A stretch of DNA of 64,000 bases from assembly GCA_013396635.1 (NCBI GenBank), contig WBMW01005273.1, forward strand, positions 1-64,000, written 5' to 3'. Both the position numbers and the translations under genes were made by a program. Numbering within the stretch: position 1 is the first letter of the stretch; every line of letters starts with the position of its first letter. Positions 38,145 to 50,953 of this stretch are shown here, one piece after another. This DNA is from Penelope pileata (Eukaryota > Chordata > Aves > Galliformes > Cracidae). Under the pieces are notes generated by a model, which saw nothing but the letters and a program-made list of their open reading frames with translations, was not told the origin of the DNA and ran no database searches.

Positions 38145-38318
38145 CACCGTGGTCCATGGCACCTGGGGGATCCTGGTATAGGTCATGGTCATGTAGATGA
38201 TCAGAAAGAAGACAGTGAGAACCCAGTAAAACACAGCTACAAACATCACCCAGCCAAAGGCTGGATATAGAAAGTATTCTGTTCCAGCAATCAGGGTCCA
38301 CACCAGCAGCCCCAGTAT
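38145..38318 (-). CDS. CMTM8: CMTM8 coding exon 2 (MARVEL TM1-TM2)
   Basis: CMTM8 (CKLF-like MARVEL transmembrane domain-containing 8) is a four-pass membrane protein that in mammals promotes EGFR internalisation and can trigger apoptosis. This 174-bp (58-codon) phase-0 exon has a TTTTGCAG acceptor and a GTAAAT donor. It reads ILGLLVWTLIAGTEYF, then LYPAFGWVMFVAVFYWVLTV, and ends RIPQVPWTTV. This is almost identical to human apart from LYP for RVP. It has the same length and phase as CMTM7 exon 2, showing the shared gene structure of the two paralogues. The exon before it, encoding the N-terminus, is not in view. Confidence 0.97.
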
Positions 38319-41300
38319 CTGCAAAAGATACGGAGAAGAAAGAAATCAGTTGCAGTCTTAGAGATCTTACACTTGTTCCAGGTCAAAGAACACCACTGCC
38401 ACCCACATAACCATCTGATGAGCTGAGCTGGGGTGCTATTGTGACAGAATACTAGTCTAACTAAAAAGAAGAACAAATAAAACTGTTTTTGTTGCAAAGA
38501 GAAAGGCAGAATGATGAATCTCCGCGTCGATTTAGCTCACCTTTCACTATTATGAGGCCATACCTATGGTGGTTTTACAGCCAGCTCTCAAAAGCATTGC
38601 TCATTTTAAATAATAAAAAAAGACTGAGTAAACATCACAGTGAATTGTGCTTGATTACTAGCCTACATGAATTATTTTGCAGTCTGCAAAGTCACTTTAG
38701 CAACAGAAGGCTGTGAAGGACCACTTCAGGTCCTACCTGCCACAATCTCGGGTAACTGAGCAGTTGGGGTCTAGGTCAAAACAGTCCATCAAACATCGCT
38801 CTGTGGAGTGTCAGGCTCCATAGGCACAGAACAACTCCCAGGACCTCATAACAAAGGTAGCAGTACAATAGCAACAGCCACCACTGCAATGTGCTGCCGG
38901 ACCGGGCTGGGAATATTATTGTATTTGTCCTAGTTTCTAACAGAAGTTACGCTTCTCGTAGTGTCTAGTATGAATTTATCTTGTACCTCCGAGATACTGA
39001 TAACATCCTGGCAGTGTTGAGCGGAGCCGAGGACATAACTCACTTCCGCATTCCTCTGCCAGTGAAATAGTTAAGGGGGNATTCCACAGTTCTTGAAACA
39101 TTTCCCAAGTGACCTGGCCGTAAGAAGCACACAACAACACAGATTCAAGCAAAGCCCTCAAGCAAGTCATAGTCCACCAGTCTGGGGTAAAAAAAAAACC
39201 TCCTTCTTGACCCTGAATATGGCAATACATTCACATCCAAGTCAAACAAAATACACCAGCCAGGGATTTTAATGTACTATCTCCTGTTTCCCCTGGGGTT
39301 AGCTGATCTCCAGTGCTTTAAGGGAGATGGGAAGCAAGCAACTCAGAAGCCAAGCAGGTGCCAAATAGATATGCCAAGGGGAGAAAAGCTGTGTGTTTTA
39401 CCAGTTCTCCAGCAATTATAAAACCTTAATTTTAAAAAGCAAGAGGAGGACCTTCCTGAGCCAAGGTGGTACCTTTGTAGTCAACAGCCCTTGAGAGGGC
39501 AGTTCTGCAACAGCCCCATCTGCACCAGCACTGAGCCTGTGCCCACGCAACCTGTTGGTCATGATCCCATTTACTCTAAATTCAGCATATAATCTCTGAT
39601 GATAAATCTAAACATTACACACAAAACTATCCTGTTAAATAAAAGTTTACTTTAATCTGTCCTGCTAATTTACAGCAGCTGATATCTATTTACTTTGCCT
39701 TCAGTTCATCTTCCAAATTGCCAAACAAAAACCAGCCTTCGATTTGTTGTCTTGTGCATTCAACGTGTATTCCCAAACAATATTTGTACTTTCATCCACT
39801 TCTGCACCATGCATACATAATTGAACCACAGAAATGTCCAATCCACATTTTTTTTTTGGTCTTTTAACCACCTAATGGTCTTTTAAGAGCATTTTTTTTC
39901 CCCACAGTTTTCACCAGCTTGCAACATCTGTTGAACAGGAAGCCCTAGAGCTTGCTTGGGCTGGGATAACAATTCCTGAGTTATGCTGGGTGCCAGGGGA
40001 GGGCAGCATTGCCTCACAAGAACACTTCCATAGCATTAACTGGAGAGTTTAAATTACACACTCCTCTTTTAATACCAAGTTACCAGCTCAGCAACGCTTC
40101 TGATAGTTCACTCTAATTCCAGTTCCAACCACATTTTACTAATAGTAGCAATTCAGTTAATAATGCCTTAAATTACACAAACTACACATAATTAGATTAA
40201 AAACCGACTCAACTTTAGCACAACTGCTTCAGATTATACGATCTTGATAGACCATTTAGCTCACAAAATGCCCTTTTCTTGCGAGACAGAGCTGCTTCCT
40301 GTTGTGCCCATCCTCATTAATCCAAATTTAAATTTGTCATCCATAAATTATATCAATGAATAATTGGTCTCATGCTTAATAAACAGCTATTAAAGACAGA
40401 TTTATCCTCCGAGTTGCTAGTACAACACCATCAAAGGGAACTTAGGAGACAAAGAAAACAAAGAAACGCACCATCACGAAACACTGAGTGACAACAGTGT
40501 TGGTTTTGAGAGAGCTTTTGAAAACAGCCAGGTTTTTTCAGAAAAAGTGCAAGGCTATGTAAAATGCTTAATACTGGATTCAACGCAAATGAGATTGATC
40601 AGAACACCTCAGCTTATACAACGATTATTTCTGAAAACGGGGCAAGCCTTGCATGCAGCAAATTATTAAAAAGGAAAATTTTGAAGTTACGTGAGGCCAT
40701 TAATCTTCCAGTGAAGCTATTCAGACATTAACTAGAGCACTGATATTCTCAGTTAACCTTTTTCCAGGAAAATTCTAACGCATTACTTTTCCTCTTTCAA
40801 GAACGTGTTAGTATTTAAGCGGCCGTACATCTTGCTTGTACCCCGAAGGATTGTTTTCAGTGCATGTTTTCAGCTAGCCTGCGCCAATGGCAGAGCAATT
40901 TATCCAAACAACTGAGATGCACCATAGATTTTTCAGATTTATATTCTTAACCAGTTCTTGGCTCATATGCATCATCACTTTGATGGGTTGCATATTAGAG
41001 TGCCTCTGACATTTTCAGTTAGATCCAGATACTCTTACTGCATATTACTGGAGCTGACAGGCTGGAATAATATATCAGATTTCTTGATTAGACCTGAAAA
41101 GGTCAGAGTGGCTCATGGTCAACAATTCACTCGCTGTGTAGTTAAATGATATGGCAAACAGTTTTATTGCATAGGTAAACACATGCAATAAATTGATTTG
41201 AAGTTCACACTGGCCGACAGCACCTACAAAACACCTAAGGAGTCAAAGGAACACAGACGGCCAGACAAGTCTTTCATTATTAGCTTGTCTTTTCAGCATG

Positions 41301-41386
41301 TTAAATACCGAGGTAGCTTCTGCCGTGTAACAGCCTGTCTCCTAGTGTTTTGACTGTCCCTTACGTTACAGGTTTGCTGTAACTGT

Positions 41387-41416
41387 ATCAGTACAAACTG
41401 GATCAGTACAAACTGA
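41387..41416. repeat. Two-copy tandem repeat (~15 bp unit)
   Basis: ATCAGTACAAACTGG occurs twice in direct succession. A recent slippage or tandem duplication. Confidence 0.85.
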
Positions 41417-43297
41417 TGACACTCGTGAACCTGCTGGAGCCCAGAACACCGCTTCTCCTGCCGATGTGATAACAAGCCTCCCTGCTGGGAATAACTGGGC
41501 TGTGGCTACCTTCAAATGCCATCCCAATGAGCTCCTAGAATGTTGCAAGTAAGTGACAGGTAGGCAATACTGCAATGAGAAGCCCAGCAGCTGCAGTACC
41601 TGGGGAGTGCTCACAGCCATTCAGTGTGCACACACCTAGCTTCACAACTTCACATCAGCTGAAAGACAAGGCAGAAAGCTCCACTCGGTAACTGAGAGAG
41701 GCCCAGATCTCATTATGCTACATTGGACTGGTAATAGCTAAACATTCGGTTTTAATTTATCAGCAAGTCAGAATATGCTTATTTAGAATTACAGGAGCGT
41801 ATTGTGATCCTGTCAAAACGACTCTGAGAACTGGAGGAACATGCAACAAGAAGAGAGAAGAAAACAACGCGTGTGGTAGCCGATGGAAGGGGATGCTGGC
41901 TCATCACCCTGTCAGAGCTTCTGCAACTGGGTCGTTTTTCAAGTCAGGTGGGAGATACAGACTTCACTCATCAGTAAATCATAAAGGCAAGCAGTTTCCC
42001 CTTGTTCTTCGCAGTCTGTGATTTCACCTTGGACATCTCTTTTGTGATCACTTGCCCAGGTACCTCCATTACTAGACTGCATTAATACGTCAAATGTACT
42101 AATGCATATATTGGCAGCTGGCAGATACCATAAAAAGCAAATAAGTCTGTAGCAAAGTCCAATATTATTGAGCGTACAAGTTTAAAATTAGATGCTTAAA
42201 TGTATATTCAAACCCTTAAGTAAGTGCCATGATTTTTCTGCAGTGCTGAGAACTTCAAAAGTATCAGACTACTTAGAGACTTAAAGAAAAACAGAGGCTT
42301 TGTAGCCCAGTAGATGAGATGCATCTTGTCTCATGCTGCAGGTACAAAAGCAGGTGTGAGCTTCAATCTGTGCATCCAGTTTTGCTTTCAGAAGCAGCTT
42401 GAAAATTGCAGAACTGAAATTGTACTTGCAAAGTATATTTAAAAAATCTGTGATGTATGCTGTGACTCCTCTCCAGTGACGTTAACGTCAGAAAATCTGC
42501 AGCATTCATCCTGACTGGTTAGGTCAGCAACACAGTTAAAATAGTTTATGCATCCTTTTCAAAGGAAAAAGAATTCTCACTGTGGCAGAACCGACAGGGA
42601 GAAAAACCCAAAGCTTGTCTCATTTCATGAAATAAAAACTGTCTGGCATGCTTGCCCAAAGCTTTTCTTATTTATCCTAGAGATGCTTCCCAGGACCATT
42701 TCAGTTAGCCATATGCCTAAGTATCGTAGGATTTATATTGCATTGCTACTGGCAGAGATGGAAATGATGGGAGAAGGAGACTGGGAGAGCTGTGCATTTG
42801 CAGAAACTGTTGTCTTCCACACTCAAGGCACCTAAACATGGACAGGCTCCAGCAAGCAGAAAGCAAGGCATCTTGCATCTCCTTCCCAAGAGCAGATTTA
42901 CTACTAGAAAAAAGAGAGACCACTCTAAATTATTGAACATCTTTATTTCACTACTAAATCACAAGTCAGGAGCTACCTCAGCAGCAGCACACACAGCCTA
43001 TGAATGTCTCACCCTTTTCTTCCTTTGGCCGTTCTCAGCCTGCAAAAAATCTCAGCGCGAGGAGAAAAGGGCATTCATTCCTTCCCTAATGTTCCTGTAA
43101 AACATATCCAGGACAGTCAGTCATAGTAAAAGGAAGATTTATTTGTCCTATATTTGACATATACAGAATGATTGTTTTTTTTTCCAGCTAAGACTAAATG
43201 AAATAAATGCTTGTTTCGCGTTTAAATAATCACTTTAATTGGAATTTGAGCTCCCACACGTGATAACACAGTGATAACCATAAATTTCACTGTCTGC

Positions 43298-43311
43298 CAC
43301 TAGAGGGAGCA
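43298..43311 (+). promoter_or_regulatory. CTCF-like motif
   Basis: CACTAGAGGGAGCA within GCCACTAGAGGGAGC matches the CTCF core (CCASYAGRKGGCRS) at all but one position. Sequence alone cannot show occupancy. Confidence 0.35.
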
Positions 43312-45339
43312 AAGCACTGCTTGTTTAGAAAAATGTTCTAAAAGCCCTCCCACAGGTTGCAGACGACCAGCGACAGTGGCAGTTTTATTTCCAAGCCCGG
43401 GAGAGAAAGGGGGTGGGGAAGAGGCAGAGCAACATACCGAAATAGCTCTTAGGGCCCCATAATACCAAAGGAGCAATCTGCATGGAGTCCCAAAAGCCGG
43501 TGGATTGAAGGGCATGCTCCAAAGAAGAGATCCATATCCCAGGAATCGGGTTGAGTCGTACGGAATGGTTTACAAGGGTTATGGTAAACTAGAGAGTCTG
43601 TGCAGAATGACTTTGATTCCATACTGAGCATGATGCACACAAAGTCAACAACAAAGTCAAATGTAGATTCAGCTACAAACCACACAAAATAAAGACCATT
43701 TATTTGTTTTACTAAAACCAACAGAAAAAAAAAACACTCCTATTTTGAAAAATGTATTAAGTCCATTGAGGCAAAAAGACTATGAAAAAACATGTTGAAA
43801 GTATGCAAGTACTAGATAAATGAAATACCAGACCAGACTAAAATAGAGTCCAACAATTGCTGTAGTTCAATGCTGAAAAATCTTATTTTGTTTGTGCTGC
43901 AGTCAGAAAAAAGGTGACTTAGAATTGGAAGGATTCAAATTTAAATCAGATTTCCATTAACGCTCAGTGAAGATCCAAAGACAAACCAATTACAAAAAGA
44001 TCTTTTGGCTACGTTTCATGGAAATGCAAGATCTTTGCTGAACTACCTTTGAAATTTCAAGGGCCACATTAATTAACGCCCTCTGTAATAATCTAAGCAA
44101 TACATTGTCTTAGCCTATTGTTTCTCTGTCCCAGTTGCAAACACTGTTTTAACATGAAACACTACAACAAATGGACATCTGCCAGTCACTACCCGCCTTA
44201 TAACTGATAATACTGCATTGAAAGTATTCATTTTGCTGAGAGCTCCTCAGCAAAGGAAAGGTCTATGATCCACCCATGCTGTCTTCTTGTGAGACAGCCC
44301 TGCAGGAATGAACTCTGCTTCTATAGACAGGCAAAAAAAAAATCCTTTGAATTCTGTACAGTTTCATGCGTTGTACACCAAATGAAAACAGGCTGCTGTG
44401 GTTTTGCTGAGATTTTTTCAGGACTTTGTGTTTCTAACAAAATTCAGAAAGCCACAGTTCTTGCAGAAACATCCAAGCAACCATAATGGATATACCCAGA
44501 AAGTATTTTGTGATTTATTCAGTACCACTCTTAGTATCAAAGTAGGCCATAGCTACAGAATTCGTATCTCTCTTGTCCTTGAAAATATTTCTATTCATAA
44601 TAAAAATGCGCAAAATTCAGCCCCTTTTACTGAAATTTCTGAAAATTGTTTGCATACTTTTAAAACTACTTTTAAGCAATCAGTTTCAGCATTGAATTCT
44701 CTTGCAAGTCTTCAAACTTGCTGTCATGCTTTTGGCTCCATGGCAGCAACAGCAAGCATCCCTCATGAAAGTGAGGGCTTGAAATACTGGCAATGCTCGC
44801 CATTACTTGAAAGGAGAAATCTCCCATAGAGTTGGTTTCTAGGACAGCTTTCACTAGAAAGAAAACTATAGGAGGCAGAAAGTGTCCAAACATGCTCCAG
44901 AAGTATGTCTTCTCTACAGAGAGTTTAGGAGCTTAGTCCAAATCCTCCTACAAACCACACAGAAAAACCTCCAGACCCAGGCTTGAAATTGTTTAACCTC
45001 GTGCCACTGGAGGAGATTCCATTCAGTAGGGAGGACACCTATTTTGGAGTGAGAACTCAAAGTCCTTCAAGAACTGACAGACAGACCTCTAGTGCCTTTC
45101 CCACAGCTCCAAGGAGCAGGGAAGTCCTCCCTCAACGACTCTAAATGAGCCCCAATGACTATAAGCCCCAAAACACCTTTGTCTACAGAACCAGGGCAGG
45201 ACCTTCCCACATTTGGCTCAGTTAGAGAAGGGCCGGTTCTGATGTTTAGTCCGTGATGCTCATTAGCCAGATCAGCCATGCAGTGAGGACATATTTACTC
45301 GGCCACAGCATGCGTAAATAAGGACATGGGCTTGCCAAT

Positions 45340-45368
45340 ACAATGTGAGGATTCACAATGTGAGGATG
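45340..45368. repeat. Short direct repeat (two copies of ACAATGTGAGGAT)
   Basis: Two copies about 15 bp apart in CMTM8 intron 1. Confidence 0.8.
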
Positions 45369-46249
45369 ATCCACCTTGCAAGAAATTATAAAGTCTTCTT
45401 GGGAAGAACTGAGAGAGGGAGGCACTTGCTGGCACACAAAGCACCAAGTTGAAAACTTAGTTTTCTGAACAGAATGAGTGTTGCAACACTGCAGCGTTGC
45501 CTGGGCATAAAATCAATAGGACCTCAGTAAAAGGTAGTAGCACACCCCAATTTCATGTTGACTTAAGGAGTCTGCTGCCAACCCAGATGAATAAACCACA
45601 CGAGCACTCCTGCTCTCACCTTCACAGCTGACATTGCTGACTCCACTGCAACTCGTACATGAGGAGTCTTCTGCAATACAGTGCTACAGCTCACTGCAAT
45701 CAACAGCTGAGAAAAAGAACTCAGGGGCTGCAGGAAATAAAGAGATCATCCTGTCCATCCCAGCAGCATATTACAATGCTAAGCCCTTGCTTCACCTGAG
45801 AAATATGCAAGGAATGTGTGAGACTGCAGCTAACACTTGTAACGCAGACCAAAAAGAGAAAGCTTAAATTAAAGCAACTGAAGATGTTTTCTGGAAGACA
45901 CAAGGCATCCCATATCCACCAAATTTCTGAAATCAATACAAAAGAGTTTATTTGCTAGACTGACTAAGAAATTTTTGTGTGGAAAAAAATACTGGAGGCA
46001 GGATAGTGAATATTCAGAAAATACACAGCATAAAACTATGCTTGTGATCAAAAAAGCCGATAAGGAACATTCGAAACTATTACAAAAGGAATAGAGTAAG
46101 AAAAAATCTACCAAACAGTACACATCACAGTTCTTTAGAAATCAGTGGTGTACTCCAACATTGGAACAGTTCTGTTCATCCCTCTCTCCCATTTCTAAGA
46201 TGACTCAGTAGGATTAAACAAAGCATTGAGAATGGCACCTCCAAGGAAA

Positions 46250-46790
46250 GAAATTTAAGGCTGGAAAAATATGATTTTAATTTTCCATTTAAGACTGAAG
46301 GAGGACATGACAGAAGTCTGCAGTGTTGGGTGGCACAAAGAAGTGAGCAAGGACTGGATTAAGCCTCACAACACAAGAAGCAGCCAGATGAACTATCAGT
46401 CAGAAAGCTGAAAAACAAGCAGAAGTGGTATTCAAAAAAAAAGAAGAAGAAGAAGAAAAGAATAAAAAGGAAAACAAAGAACAACAATATATAGCCAAAT
46501 TACAAAATTCATTGCCACAGGACATCATGGAAATCAGAAAAAAGAGCGGTTTATGAAACATACGAACTCCTGAAGACAGGCCAGCCCATGGCTATTACCT
46601 ACTTATGAGATATTCAATACATAGCCCACTCTGGAAATTCTTAAATTCACAACTTGCCAGAAGCCAGAAAACTGTAGCAGGGAAGGATCTTGCTCTGTGT
46701 GCTTCCCTTCTCACACTCCTTCCCAGGTTTTCCATATTAGCCACTATCAGAGGCAGACTACTGGACCAAACAGACCACTGACCCCATCCT
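46250..46790 (+). mobile_element. Ancient CR1/L3-like LINE 3' region
   Basis: Diverged but ordered words match the amniote CR1/L3 end known from turtles and crocodilians: GAGGACATGACAGAAGTCTG, CATTGCCACAGGACATCATG, CCATGGCTATTAC, TTGCCAGAAGCCAG and TTAGCCACTATCAGAGGCAG, then ACTACTGGACCAAACAGACC. The C-terminal ORF2 region and 3' UTR are both represented. A poly(A)/AAG microsatellite at 46434-46460 interrupts it. Its divergence far exceeds that of the other CR1 copies, implying insertion before birds radiated. The call rests on remembered consensus words; alignment would confirm it. Confidence 0.75.
46434..46460. repeat. Poly(A)/(AAG)n microsatellite
   Basis: Nine A followed by six AAG-type units, inside the ancient LINE copy. 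Confidence 0.9.
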
Positions 46791-49700
46791 TTACAAGGGC
46801 CATGACTCGCTGCTGGTTTTAATTGGCCCCGCTTCCCTGCAGCTGAGCACTGGAAGCTGCGAAGGAGTTAGTAGACTATGATGGTACAACTACACCACAC
46901 ATCCACGCACCATTTTTTTCTGAAGTTGAGCTGTGAGGAATAACCCCATGCACTGGCGAAGAAAGTGACTTGCATGATACCGTTACAAAATCCATCTTCT
47001 CAGCAGAACCGTGGTTGATCATTAACAAGTCATTAAAATGTGTACAAAGCATGAAGATCGGTCCGTGTCCATGGGAACTTTCCACATCAAAATGCTTTAA
47101 GGATTTTGTGGGCTGCATTCGGGAGCCCACGTCTGTTTACCAACTGCTTACTGATGCCTGTAAATCCCAGGTTAATGCTTATGTTTTGCTTGAGGATCTG
47201 CGCACCTACAGAAGTTTACATACGTAATGCACTTCGCCATGCATGATACATCTATTAACTTGTAACACCCTTGCTAGCCATCATTTTATCCACAGAAGAA
47301 GCCAGGTCTTTGTCCGTAACGCTCCTTTATCTGACAAAACTACATTTTGTGCAGGAAACAGCGTGACGGGTTCTTCCCAGGTCAGTCAGGAGAAAGACCT
47401 GGGGTCAGCCTCTGTTCTAAGACGCGCGGAGGTGCCTAAGCTGGCTGGGAACACGCTGGTTCTTGCTATCAGCCGCCCCATCAGCGGCACAGTTTAATGT
47501 AAAAATAAAGAGGGGTGGTGCAAAAGGTCGCTGCAGACAAACAGCCTGCCCTCAAAAGCACTTACTCACTGGGTGAAACAGTGGGAAGGCAATGACCTCT
47601 GCGGTGCTTAAACTCTAAACCTGACCTCACCCAAGGACACTGCGTGGCCACTTCTCCACCAGCCATGATAGATGTGAATAAAAGGGAAGCCGCTGCTCCA
47701 TTTCCTGCATAACAGGGACTCCCACCACCTAGCACTTCCACAAAAAACACCTTGCTATTGTGCAGTAATGCTGCTGACTTCAAATTCACCTTTTACAGCC
47801 TCCACGGCTCCCTGACGGTGCTGGGAGAAGCGGTGCTGCTATGGCCAAAGGCGTGGGCTGCAGCTGACGGCATCGTGGATCTCCAGGCATTGTTCACTGG
47901 AATTCCTGCTGTGCTTTGCCCTTCAGCAGCAGGCACGAAAAATGTAAAGTCGGAGTATATTAGATTCAAACACAAAAGGGTTTGCCTTTTCAGGTGCTCC
48001 CTAAGGAAATTTTCACTTAATGCTGTTTTCAAGTATGAACTTTAAAGTTACAAAGCGAAATAGTCACAGAGAAACACCCACTCCTGGAAGGGACAGATAT
48101 TTCTGTTTCCTAATGGTTGCTTTTGTGCTTTTTAAGAAACGGTGCACTTGAAGATCTAGTACAAACACCTTCAGTTTTAAAACTAGCAAAGAAATGCCAC
48201 GCTTTGATCATTCTTTTTCTTTTTAAAACCCTCATTATAAATCATCAAAACAGGTGAAACAACAAGGTTAAGTGTTCTTGTGCTTAACATGCAAATATTA
48301 ATGAATTTTGGAGCTCTGAGTAAAAGTCACAGCTGATTTCTCTGAGGAATAACACTCATAAATAGGTCATTTAAATGAGCCGATTGCATGGCTCCATACA
48401 AGCAATATGGGAGCAAAAATGCAGCCCATATGACCCATGAATGAGACACAGGGATAATTCGTTGTGCTGATTTCTCTTGAGTCCTATCATCAAATCCATA
48501 TGATGCACAACTTCAATTTGAAAATATCTCCATACTGATTTCAATTTTAAAATGTCTCTGTACAAAATTATGTGAAGATTTGGGAGCTCGTATTAGTAGG
48601 AAACATCAAGTGTTTGGTGGAAGGAGATAAAACAGGCTCACACTGCTTCCTTGCTGCAATTTAAAATAAAATAAAACAACAAGAACAACAAGCAAACACT
48701 CTGGAAAACCATAGTGGCAAGTTTTTTAAATTCCTATTTTGAGATTTGAAGTTGAGATTTAAACAATGGAAGGAATTCCTAAGGATGCAAAATCTCATCT
48801 TGAGACAGAAAGTGTTTCAGGAGTACAGCTGCATTCTGATCCCACCTCTCCCCCAAAGCAGATTTTTAGTTCAGGTTTTTTGGAGGACAAGCTCAACCTG
48901 CTACCTTTTGTTTGTGCAATCTTAATGCTTTTTAACATCAGTTCACAAAGATACAGGAGTTTTTCTGAGAGGGGCCGCAGACTTTAAAGGCAAGCAGTAG
49001 AGATGTATTTCCACAGGTAAAGACCATGGTACAGCCCTAGTGCTCTGGATATAATTTCTCCTATATAATGCACACTTAAAAACTGTGAGTGTGTAGGTTT
49101 AACTTGTTGCATACAGTGAATACATGTTTGGCTTTCATACTCTCGGGAAGCGCATTACGAGGAAATTATAACCCTTGCACAGAAAAAACAGAAGGAAAGA
49201 CTATTAGCTTCAGTAATCTCTAGCTGTCAGAAATCTCCTTTTCTTTTACTCTTTTATTATGATTTAAACAGGAAAAGCTTACGAGTGAATTCTGAGCTTG
49301 GAAGATACATGTTCATATGTGCTTCTGGCCAAATGTGTTTTCCCCAATATTAGCTATTTATTATTATTATTTGTAAAACTATCATTCTTTCTTCATGAAC
49401 ATGACGGTAGGAGGGTTTGCTCTTTTGTTTTAATAAATTCACATAAATGAAAAGATGTTTGAGTTACCTTTTCGTTCTTCAACCTTGACCTTGCCTCTTC
49501 TATCTACATACAGACCTTTCCTTTGGAAGAAGTTTTAAAGTATTCAATCTTCCCTTCTCCCTTCGTCCCTCAAAAGATTTCAAGTTCCTGGGGGCAGAAA
49601 AATACTAGTTGCTTAACAAACAGCAGCCTTTTGTATAAGTTATTTTTAAGACTTGGTGCATGTGTAAACGTTAAACACACCCACCCATGGAGACAGTCAT

Positions 49701-50941
49701 TCTGCCATCTTTGCACATCAACACGGTGAACTATTTTTAAAAGAGAATTCCTAACCACGGTTACTTATGAACTATGAGTGATTATTTATGTAGTCCACTT
49801 TGTTTAAATGGTGTCTACTTTCTTCAAGAGAACAATGCTGTATACAGCTGCTTTATTAATAACGTCACTGGTCCTTTGTTGCTATTTTTACCTTTCCATC
49901 TTCCTGTTGGGCCATGTAAATAGAGATGCCTATAATTAGCGGACGCACGGTATTGTTTCACAAATCCTAACTGCTACATTACAATACAAAACTCGTTACT
50001 TCTTTGGGAATAACTTTTACTTTATAGTTATGTAGCTTTATGATTGTGTATAATATGATGCAATGGAAAAAAACAAAGAGAATATCTAAGAAAGCCCATT
50101 GCTGCATTCTATCTCTATTTAAAGATGAGTAAAACAGTAAGTATTAATTCTTTATTTTTTACGAATGAAACTATCTTTTCATTTCCAGCTGAACAACACA
50201 GAAATCGGTTTTACACAATACAGAAATTTTGCTCCCTGTGAGAGGAAGCCCTCCAATCATCAAAAGTTGAAGCAGTTCCCCTTGCCTGACAAGCAGAAGA
50301 CGTGAAAATGAGTCTGCATACAAATCTGCTGACGGCTGCCTATTCAGAAGCTTATTGCACCTCTTGACTATTTCAGTACCTAGTCTCTTAAATAAATGTC
50401 CCACCCCAGGAACTATTATCCACATTTTTAGGTGAAGATTAAGAATTTCACAAGGACCAATTCACATGTTGTGGAAGTGCCTCATTGAAAAAGCTTTTTT
50501 TCTTATCTGGCAAAATTGTTTTCCTTCTTGAATACATTTTGCAGTCAATGTAACAACGCAGAAGACAGCGTGCTTACATGTATATACTTTATATTTACAC
50601 AGGATTTTCTGGAAGCATTTGTGTTCACAGACTTCATAGTCAGAAAGGACCCTTTTGGTCATGTGGGCAACCAACCTTCAGCATGCTTTTTGGAGAGAGA
50701 TGATGTCTTGAAGCAGATGCTGCACATGATAGGATTCACCTTGCCTCTCAGTAAGCTGCCATACTACCAATTACTCTCATTGCCCAAAGCCCCACTTCTA
50801 ATCTGAGTTTGTCTGAAGCTGGTTTCCAGGTACGTCCTTTTCTCAAACCTGCATTTGTCACTGATATATGCTGTATAACTTTGTAATAAAAACTGTGTTT
50901 ATAATTGTTGATGAGACACAACTGAAGAAGAGATAAATATT

Positions 50942-50953
50942 TGTGTGTGTGTG
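50942..50953. repeat. (TG)n microsatellite
   Basis: Six TG units; short and possibly polymorphic. Confidence 0.85.

Noticed and set aside
44398..44829. 143-codon plus-strand frame in CMTM8 intron 1
   Set aside because: No family resemblance and no flanking gene structure.
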